Origin: Bradyrhizobiaceae bacterium Ga0074131
Lineage (GTDB): Bacteria; Pseudomonadota; Alphaproteobacteria; Rhizobiales; Xanthobacteraceae
DNA length: 64,000 nt
Assembly (NCBI GenBank): GCA_001464035.1
Contig: LNEC01000019.1
Location: forward strand, 682,001 to 746,000
Direction of reading: 5' to 3'
Of the stretch, positions 59,187-64,000 are shown in pieces. The translations under genes and the position numbers were made by a program. The notes under the pieces were generated by a model. The model saw only the letters and a program-made list of their open reading frames with translations. It ran no database searches and had not been told where the DNA came from. How positions within the stretch are numbered: position 1 is the first letter of the stretch; the number at the start of each line of letters is the position of its first letter.

Positions 59187-59636
59187 CCCCATGCTGGCCG
59201 GCAACGGATCGTTGTTGCTGGCATGGTGAATCATTCTCGGTCTTGCCCTGCGCTGACGGGCGGAAGCACCGTAGAATGCCGTCGCACGATCGCGTTGACG
59301 CAGATCAACGCTCCGCGCGGAGGGCTGGTCTGCCGCATTCACAACGACCACCGAGACGGCATGCGTCGAATCGGTTAGGCGCGCCGCGCGGATTGTCACC
59401 GCATTGGTCCTGAACCCGCCGACCGTGCCCGACGGGTTTGCGTCCCGGTTCTCTCTCGCATATCTGGCTCGAATCAATCGAAACATCGAGCGCCTGCTCG
59501 ACATGTATGAATAGGGGAGGGGACCTGGAGCGTGCCCGTCATAGCGCTTCGCCGGCGCGATCACCACGACCGGCATCGTTGCATGATCGCTTCGTGAAGA
59601 TGGACGCCTCCATGAACGAAGGCGCGGTGGCTCCCG
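59187..59636. other. Intergenic region between flavodoxin and AAC(3)-like gene
   Basis: About 450 nt. The track continues the flavodoxin frame through it, but the encoded sequence is arginine-rich and unlike a protein domain. The only clear element is the FixK/FNR-type box at 59295. Possibly eroded coding sequence. Confidence 0.5.
59295..59308 (-). promoter_or_regulatory. FixK/FNR-type box
   Basis: TTGACGCAGATCAA, or TTGATCTGCGTCAA on the minus strand, fits the TTGAT-N4-RTCAA consensus of FNR/FixK regulators and is a frequent exact form in rhizobia. Located 109-122 nt upstream of the flavodoxin start and oriented toward it. Confidence 0.75.
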
Positions 59637-60374
59637 CTAGCCGTATCTGGTTTCGAGCCAGCACTTGCCGAATGCCACGATGTCCGGCGCGTCAAACAAA
59701 TAGCTTGAAGCCGAGCCCACCCGCCCCGATCTGTGTCGGCGGGCCGCGACATAGGCCCTTGCGATGGTCTCTACCGCATCCGGCTCTCCCTCACGCGCGA
59801 AGCAATCGAGGATGCCATTGGAATCGAAGTCCTCGCACCTATGCCAGCGCTTGCGTCCCTGCTCGTCGAGCAGCGGCATCTCGTAGGAAACCCGCCGCTT
59901 GTTTGAAATCTCTGCAATCGCCTCGGCGTAGTGCAGTACGGTAACCGCATCGAGGGACGCGCCGAGCAACAGCACTTTTCCGTCGACGGCGAGAAAGCGT
60001 TCGAGAGGCGATCCTGGTCCGTACGCCTGACCCAATCGATGATCCGCTACCAGAAACTCCGCGTGGAGACCGATGGCGACCATCGAGGCGTCCGGATGAC
60101 GACTGCGGTGCGCTTGCGGGTGTGCGACGATGAACTGGTTCAATACACCAAACCCGCGATAGGAGCCGGCGTCGCCTGGATCGTACGCCGGCCAGAGGTC
60201 TCGCTCCTCGGCGCTCAATCGATTTTCGCCCAGCGTCTCGGAATACGGGGACCGATCCCACGAGACGAAAGCCATCACGGTCCCCGCTGGGCCGACTGAG
60301 TCTCGCACGGCTTCCACGATCGCAGCCGGGCCGCCTTCGACCTCGCCAATCGCCTTCAGGGAGGCATGGACCAT
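59637..60374 (-). CDS. AAC(3)-like aminoglycoside N3-acetyltransferase family protein, start unclear
   Basis: A 245-residue protein of the antibiotic N-acetyltransferase (AAC(3)/YokD) family, which transfers acetyl from acetyl-CoA. Recognisable are VHASLKAIGEVEGGPAAIVE, VGPAGTVMAFVSWDRSPY, HPDASMVAIGLHAEFLVADH and PLERFLAVDGKVLLLGASLD. The family N-terminus continues upstream of the first ATG: SHTRTSLSGDLRSLGLCAGD is readable in the same frame, but that stretch has no ATG, GTG or TTG. The ATG at 60374 would start inside the first beta strand. The gene may therefore be inactive or use an unusual start. Many members are not resistance enzymes. Confidence 0.7.
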   Translation of the reverse strand: MVHASLKAIGEVEGGPAAIVEAVRDSVGPAGTVMAFVSWDRSPYSETLGENRLSAEERDLWPAYDPGDAGSYRGFGVLNQFIVAHPQAHRSRHPDASMVAIGLHAEFLVADHRLGQAYGPGSPLERFLAVDGKVLLLGASLDAVTVLHYAEAIAEISNKRRVSYEMPLLDEQGRKRWHRCEDFDSNGILDCFAREGEPDAVETIARAYVAARRHRSGRVGSASSYLFDAPDIVAFGKCWLETRYG

Positions 60375-60522
60375 GACGGTGTCACCGGCGCATAGTCCCA
60401 GCGATCGAAGATCGCCGCTCAGCGATGTCCGGGTATGAGACGCGCTGCGAATTTTTGGTCTCCGTATGCAGGCAGGGCCTGATTACCGATACGATAGTCA
60501 GCAGCAGATTGTAATGGGGCAG

Positions 60523-61092
60523 CTACTGGCCGTTACGCTGCAACAGCCCGGCGACCGTATCGATCTGGTCGGTCGAGATTCCGCCGACAAACCCTTCAGG
60601 CAGACGACGGAGGGCTTCTTCTCCGTCGATCCCCTGTGAGAAGCCGCCGCCATGGTATGGGGCGACGACGAAAAACACGCTGTTGACCTTCGAGAGACGA
60701 CGCTGAAACCTGTTGGGCCAACCCCACATCCAGGGGCCGACATTCATCGGCACGAGCAGGACCGAGTTCTGGCACGGCGACGGCATGTAACCGGTCCAGC
60801 CCACCGCGACGTACTGCAAACAGCAGGAACGCAGCGTGGCCCGCGACATGGTGCGCAGGTCCGGAAGCGCCTGCCGCAGCGCGGCGATGGGCTGGTCGCC
60901 GCCGTAAGCCATCAGATTTCCGCGCCGCGCCTTCGGCAACTTGCCCAGATCCTCAGCCAATCTGCGCCCCTCGGCTGGATCGTTGCTCTTGATGTTGATC
61001 AGCAGGAGCTGGTCCGGGAACGCTTTCGACGAATTCGCACCCGAGCGATATTCCCGGAAAGCCGCCCGGCATGAGCCGGCCTTATCACGCAA
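60523..61092 (-). pseudogene. C-terminal fragment of a glycerophosphodiester phosphodiesterase-like gene
   Basis: From about residue 25 on (FPDQLLLINIKSNDPAEGRR) the sequence reads as the second half of a GDPD TIM barrel: LMAYGGDQPIAALRQALPDL, YVAVGWTGYMP, VGPWMWGWPNRFQRRLSK and the terminal GFVGGISTDQIDTVAGLLQR. The first half, which holds the catalytic HRG and the metal glutamate/aspartate, is missing. Its place is taken by the 3' end of vapC, with which the ORF overlaps by 8 nt. No N-terminal remnant is visible on the other side of vapBC. I interpret it as a gene cut by acquisition of the toxin-antitoxin pair or by a deletion. Family recognition is from memory. Confidence 0.65.
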
Positions 61093-61486
61093 GCCAGTTC
61101 TCCACGTTCAGGCCGTGGATACGTTTGAACTCGTTGGCATTGGCGGTCACGATCGTGGCGCCGATCGCATAGGGGTGGGCGGCGATCAGCAAATCGTTGC
61201 CCCCGACCGGTTTTCCAGCCGCTTCCAGTTCCGAGCGGATTCCACCGTATTCGGTGCCGGCCGGCACATCGAAAGGCAGCACGCTGATTTCGCCGAGCAG
61301 ATCTTCGACGGCCTTGCGCAGTCGTTTCGAGCCGCTCTTCGCGCATCCGTAGCGCAATTCGGCCGCCACGATGATGCTGGTGCAGATGTTGTCCTCGCCC
61401 ACCTTGGCGATCCGCTTTGCAGCCTTGCCCTTCGGGTTCCTGATCAGGTCGGAAATGATGTTGGTATCCAGCAGGTGGGACGTCAA
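61085..61486 (-). CDS. vapC: VapC-family toxin (PIN-domain ribonuclease)
   Basis: A 133-residue PIN-domain protein. Acidic residues of the metal site are visible: D7 in LLDTNIISDL, E43 in IVAAELRYG and D98 in VGGNDLLIAAH. VapC toxins cleave initiator tRNA or rRNA when the antitoxin is degraded. The start is a TTG at 61486 that overlaps the vapB stop (TTTTGA), so translation is coupled. KRIHGLNVENWLA at the C-terminus is typical of the MvpA/VapC group. Confidence 0.92.
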   Translation of the reverse strand: MTSHLLDTNIISDLIRNPKGKAAKRIAKVGEDNICTSIIVAAELRYGCAKSGSKRLRKAVEDLLGEISVLPFDVPAGTEYGGIRSELEAAGKPVGGNDLLIAAHPYAIGATIVTANANEFKRIHGLNVENWLA

Positions 61487-61719
61487 AACATGTCCTCACG
61501 CGCCGGTACGGGATCGTCGATTTCAGGAAGCCTCTCTTGGAGCGGCTTCATCGTCTTGAGCAGGGCGACCAGTCCGCGCTTGCGCACCGGCTCGATCACC
61601 AGACGATCGCCGTCACGGTGCATGATCGCCTCATCGCCAGGTAGTTCGAACTCCGCGGGAATACGCACCGCCTGATTGCGGCCGTTGCGAAACAATCTGA
61701 CGTGCCTCTGCCCGGACAT
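61483..61719 (-). CDS. vapB: VapB-family antitoxin
   Basis: The track start at 61863 is too early; ATG 61719 is preceded by AAGGAGG at ideal distance and gives 78 residues. The N-terminal SpoVT/AbrB (MazE-like) swapped-hairpin DNA-binding domain is seen in RHVRLFRNGRNQAVRIPAEF and ELPGDEAIMHRDGDRLVIEP. The C-terminus (ERLPEIDDPVPAREDMF) is the acidic toxin-binding tail. It should neutralise VapC and repress the operon at the adjacent palindrome 61731-61744. Confidence 0.92.
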   Translation of the reverse strand: MSGQRHVRLFRNGRNQAVRIPAEFELPGDEAIMHRDGDRLVIEPVRKRGLVALLKTMKPLQERLPEIDDPVPAREDMF

Positions 61720-61730
61720 GAATTGCCTCC

Positions 61731-61744
61731 TTGGCATATGCCAA
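61731..61744 (-). promoter_or_regulatory. Palindromic operator of vapBC
   Basis: TTGGCATATGCCAA is a perfect 14-bp palindrome immediately upstream of the vapB Shine-Dalgarno. VapB AbrB-fold antitoxins bind such palindromes with VapC for autoregulation. Confidence 0.75.
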
Positions 61745-61884
61745 AGACATAGGCCGAATTGCGCATCGTCACAACGGGCTCGGGACCGGTCGTTTTCTCG
61801 CGACTTTGCCGAACCTTTCCCGGATGCCGTCGGGCTGCTAAGCCCTCGACGCCCTCTGTTCATCCAGATTCAGACCTGCCATCC

Positions 61885-63117
61885 ATGACCCCTCCCGCCG
61901 TCACCCCCTCGCAAGTCCGCAGCATGCTGCTGCAGCGCGATGAAATCGCGCTGCTCGATCTGCGCCACGAAGCTGCCTTCGCCACCGGCCATCCGCTGTT
62001 CGCCGCCAACATGGCGGCCGGCAGGATCGCACTCGAAGCGGAGGCGAGGCTGCCCCGAAAGGACGTGGCTATTGTTGTCTACGACGCCGGCGAGGGTCTG
62101 GTTGCGCAGGCCGCCGGTCGGCTTGCGGCATTGGGCTACACCAACATTCGTCAGCTTGACGGCGGGCTGCAGGCATGGCGGGCGGCGGGCCATGAAGTCT
62201 TCCAGGACGTCAATTCCTATGCAAAGGCGTTCGGCGAACTGGTCGAGTCGCGCCGCCACACGCCGTCATTGCCCGCAGCCGAAGTCGCGGCCCTGGTGGC
62301 GAGCCAGGCCAATGTCGTCATCCTCGACGTCCGGCGGTTCGACGAATATGCCACCATGAACATTCCCGGCTCCGTCAGCGTGCCGGGCGCCGAACTGGTG
62401 CTGCGCGCCGGCCGCGCCGCACCGGATCCCGCCACCACCATCATCGTCAATTGCGCCGGTCGCACCCGCTCGATCATCGGCGCCCAGTCGCTGATCAACG
62501 CCGGCATCGGCAACAAAGTCGTGGCGTTGCGAAACGGCACGATCGGCTGGACGCTGGCCAGGCAGCCGCTCGAGCACGGCGCCGACCGGCGCGGCGAGGT
62601 TGGTCCGTTCGAGGGTGCGCGACCCAATGCCCGCGATGTCGCCTATCGCGCCGGGGTTCGGCATCTAGGCCCTGCAGAAGCGGCGGCGCTGCAGGCGGCG
62701 GCCGGCCGAACGCTCTATCGCTTCGACGTTCGCTCCACCGAAGAATACGCGGCCGGTCATATCGCAGGCTTTCGCCACTACGCGGGCGGCCAGCTGGTCC
62801 AGGAGGTCGACATGGCTGCTCCGGTGCGTGGCGCGCGGATCCTGCTGTCAGACGATATGGGTGTGCGCGCCGACATGACCGCGTCCTGGCTCGCGCAAAT
62901 GGGCTGGGAGGTTTACGTGCTCGAAGGCGGCTACGATGGCGCGTTGGAAATCGGCGCGCCGCCCACCCTGCCAAAATCCGATCCGGCGCACCGCTACCGG
63001 CGGCCCTACGAGGGCACCGATGTCGATGCGGGCGCGATGCAGGCCTATCTCGACTGGGAATACGGCCTGGTCGAACAGCTCCGCCGCGACGCCAGCCACG
63101 GGTTCTTTGTGATTTGA
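61885..63117 (+). CDS. Multidomain rhodanese-like sulfurtransferase
   Basis: From ATG 61885, 410 residues with three rhodanese modules. Domain 1 (about 5-105; LLDLRHEAAFATGHPLFAAN) has VVYDAGEG in place of the cysteine loop. Domain 2 (about 120-230; VVILDVRRFDEYATMNIPGS) keeps the active loop IIVNCAGRTRSIIG with C190. Domain 3 (about 265-350; YRFDVRSTEEYAAGHIAGF) has LLSDDMGVRAD, again without cysteine. Only the middle domain should carry persulfide. It precedes a two-subunit ThDP decarboxylase gene pair by 137 nt, suggesting a shared organosulfur function. The track start at 61759 lacks support. Confidence 0.88.
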   Translation: MTPPAVTPSQVRSMLLQRDEIALLDLRHEAAFATGHPLFAANMAAGRIALEAEARLPRKDVAIVVYDAGEGLVAQAAGRLAALGYTNIRQLDGGLQAWRAAGHEVFQDVNSYAKAFGELVESRRHTPSLPAAEVAALVASQANVVILDVRRFDEYATMNIPGSVSVPGAELVLRAGRAAPDPATTIIVNCAGRTRSIIGAQSLINAGIGNKVVALRNGTIGWTLARQPLEHGADRRGEVGPFEGARPNARDVAYRAGVRHLGPAEAAALQAAAGRTLYRFDVRSTEEYAAGHIAGFRHYAGGQLVQEVDMAAPVRGARILLSDDMGVRADMTASWLAQMGWEVYVLEGGYDGALEIGAPPTLPKSDPAHRYRRPYEGTDVDAGAMQAYLDWEYGLVEQLRRDASHGFFVI

Positions 63118-63254
63118 TGCCGAGGCGGCGGTCTTGATTCGCCTGGGGTTTCAATTTTGCGATAGAAGCCATAACGATATTGAGCTGCGTGCGTGCCGCC
63201 AAACCATCCCGTCTGAGCACCCAATCCGCACAACAAAGTAAGGAGCGCCGCCCG

Positions 63255-63815
63255 ATGGCAGACCTGGCCGCCAAGCCGAAACCGACATCGCCGCCGTCGT
63301 GGCCGGACGATGTCTACCGCGTTCTCAAGGAAGCGGATGTCAAGCAGGTTGCGATGGTTCCGGATGCCGGCCATAGCCGCCTCATTCGCGCCTTCGATGC
63401 CGACCCGGAGACGCGCCTCGTCACCCTTACCACGGAAGAGGAAGGCGTGGCCATGCTGGCTGGCGCCTGGCTCGGCGGCCAACGCGGCGTCCTGCTGCTG
63501 CAGTCGAGCGGCGTCGGCAACTGCATCAACATGCTGTCGCTGCCCGCGATATGCCACATGCCGCTGTTGATGCTGGTGACGATGCGGGGCGACTGGGGCG
63601 AGTTCAACCCGTGGCAGATTCCGATGGGCCAGGGCACGCAGGCCGCGCTCGAGGCCATGGGCGTCATCGTCACGCGCGCGGATACCCCTGATGATGTTGC
63701 GCCGGCGGTCTGGGGCGCGGCGAATCTCGCCTTCAACACCTGGCGGCCGGCCGCGGTCCTGATCGGGCAGCGGGTGTTGGGAGCCAAGAACTTCAAGGAG
63801 CTGGCACGCAAATGA
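63255..63815 (+). CDS. ThDP-dependent decarboxylase, alpha subunit (sulfopyruvate/phosphonopyruvate decarboxylase type)
   Basis: From ATG 63255, with AAGGAG upstream, 186 residues forming a single PYR-domain of the thiamine-diphosphate family. The conserved glutamate that activates ThDP is in TLTTEEEGVAMLAGAWLGGQ, followed by LLLQSSGVGNCINMLSLP and LLMLVTMRGDWGEFNPWQ. Split alpha/beta subunits of this size are known for sulfopyruvate decarboxylase (ComD/ComE) and related phosphonopyruvate decarboxylases. The substrate cannot be fixed; the adjacent rhodanese makes a sulfur compound plausible. The stop overlaps the next ATG (ATGA). Confidence 0.82.
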   Translation: MADLAAKPKPTSPPSWPDDVYRVLKEADVKQVAMVPDAGHSRLIRAFDADPETRLVTLTTEEEGVAMLAGAWLGGQRGVLLLQSSGVGNCINMLSLPAICHMPLLMLVTMRGDWGEFNPWQIPMGQGTQAALEAMGVIVTRADTPDDVAPAVWGAANLAFNTWRPAAVLIGQRVLGAKNFKELARK

Positions 63816-64000
63816 CAAGTCCGAATGCACTCCTTCATCGCCGCGACGTCGTCAACGAACTGCTGCGCGATCGCGGCGATCTCCTCGTCATTGCCGGTCT
63901 CGGCGCCCCGAACTGGGACGTCTCGGCCGCCGGCGACCACCCCAACAATTTTCCGCTGTGGGGGGCGATGGGTGCCGCCGCAATGATGGGCCTGGGCCTT
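63812..64000 (+). CDS. ThDP-dependent decarboxylase, beta subunit, N-terminal part (runs off window)
   Basis: Sixty-three codons are visible from ATG 63812, which overlaps the alpha stop. MTSPNALLHRRDVVNELLRD and GDLLVIAGLGAPNWDVSAAG, then NNFPLWGAMGAAAMMGLGL, match the start of the PP-domain subunit that binds the ThDP pyrophosphate. The metal-binding GDG motif lies beyond the window end. Partner of the alpha subunit at 63255. Confidence 0.82.
   Translation, partial: MTSPNALLHRRDVVNELLRDRGDLLVIAGLGAPNWDVSAAGDHPNNFPLWGAMGAAAMMGLGL

Overview
The window looks like chromosomal DNA of a Bradyrhizobium-type alphaproteobacterium (order Hyphomicrobiales). The evidence is high GC, chvG-chvI beside pckA, the rpmH-rnpA-yidC-engB-argB block, a rhizobial FixK/FNR box, CtrA-like TTAACCAT sites, and many copies of short palindromic repeats, one of which gives the peptide MAGLVPAIHV typical of Bradyrhizobium when translated. 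Most of the window is housekeeping genes. Many ORF-track starts were moved downstream to the first start with a Shine-Dalgarno sequence or a family-typical N-terminus.

Layout. 0-4 kb: ChvG/ChvI, a HugZ-like FMN protein and PEP carboxykinase. 4-9 kb: arginase, a thioesterase and glycogen phosphorylase. 9-19 kb: small secreted or unknown proteins, pyrE, a glutathione transferase, polA carrying an in-frame palindromic element, an acyltransferase and UDP-glucose dehydrogenase. 19-24 kb: hrpB, then a lower-GC accessory island. The island holds a 45-residue membrane microprotein, two 21-bp repeats, a winged-helix protein and a predicted PD-(D/E)XK nuclease with an AbiJ-like N-terminus. 24-38 kb: phosphomannomutase, Lrp, PfkB, NudC/HIT, SRP RNA, dnaX-ybaB-recR, AmpG-like transporter, rmuC and def-fmt-truA. 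38-47 kb, minus strand: rpmH-rnpA-yidC-engB-DUF423-argB-DUF1036-HAD-dapD-dapE.

47-64 kb is accessory-rich. It has a histidine kinase and a TetR regulon whose near-identical 16-bp operators occur in pairs before tetR and before an MddA-like methyltransferase; the gene after tetR is a hydrolase-glycosyltransferase fusion. Next come tRNA-Arg(ACG), a DabA-DabB inorganic-carbon transporter with a divergent NhaR-like LysR regulator, a flavodoxin behind a FixK-type box, an AAC(3)-like gene without a convincing start, a decapitated glycerophosphodiesterase abutting a VapBC pair, a three-domain rhodanese, and a two-subunit ThDP decarboxylase cut by the window end.

Several genes look broken. argB lacks about 25 nt that should encode the N-terminal ATP-binding glycine/lysine motif and is frameshifted. 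A GIY-YIG gene is frameshifted between palindromic repeats. The glycerophosphodiesterase lacks its catalytic half. The best candidates for something new are the winged-helix/AbiJ-like nuclease pair at 22.0-23.7 kb and the TetR-controlled fusion plus methyltransferase at 49.2-53.0 kb. All family assignments come from reading the sequence and memory of the families; no database search was possible.
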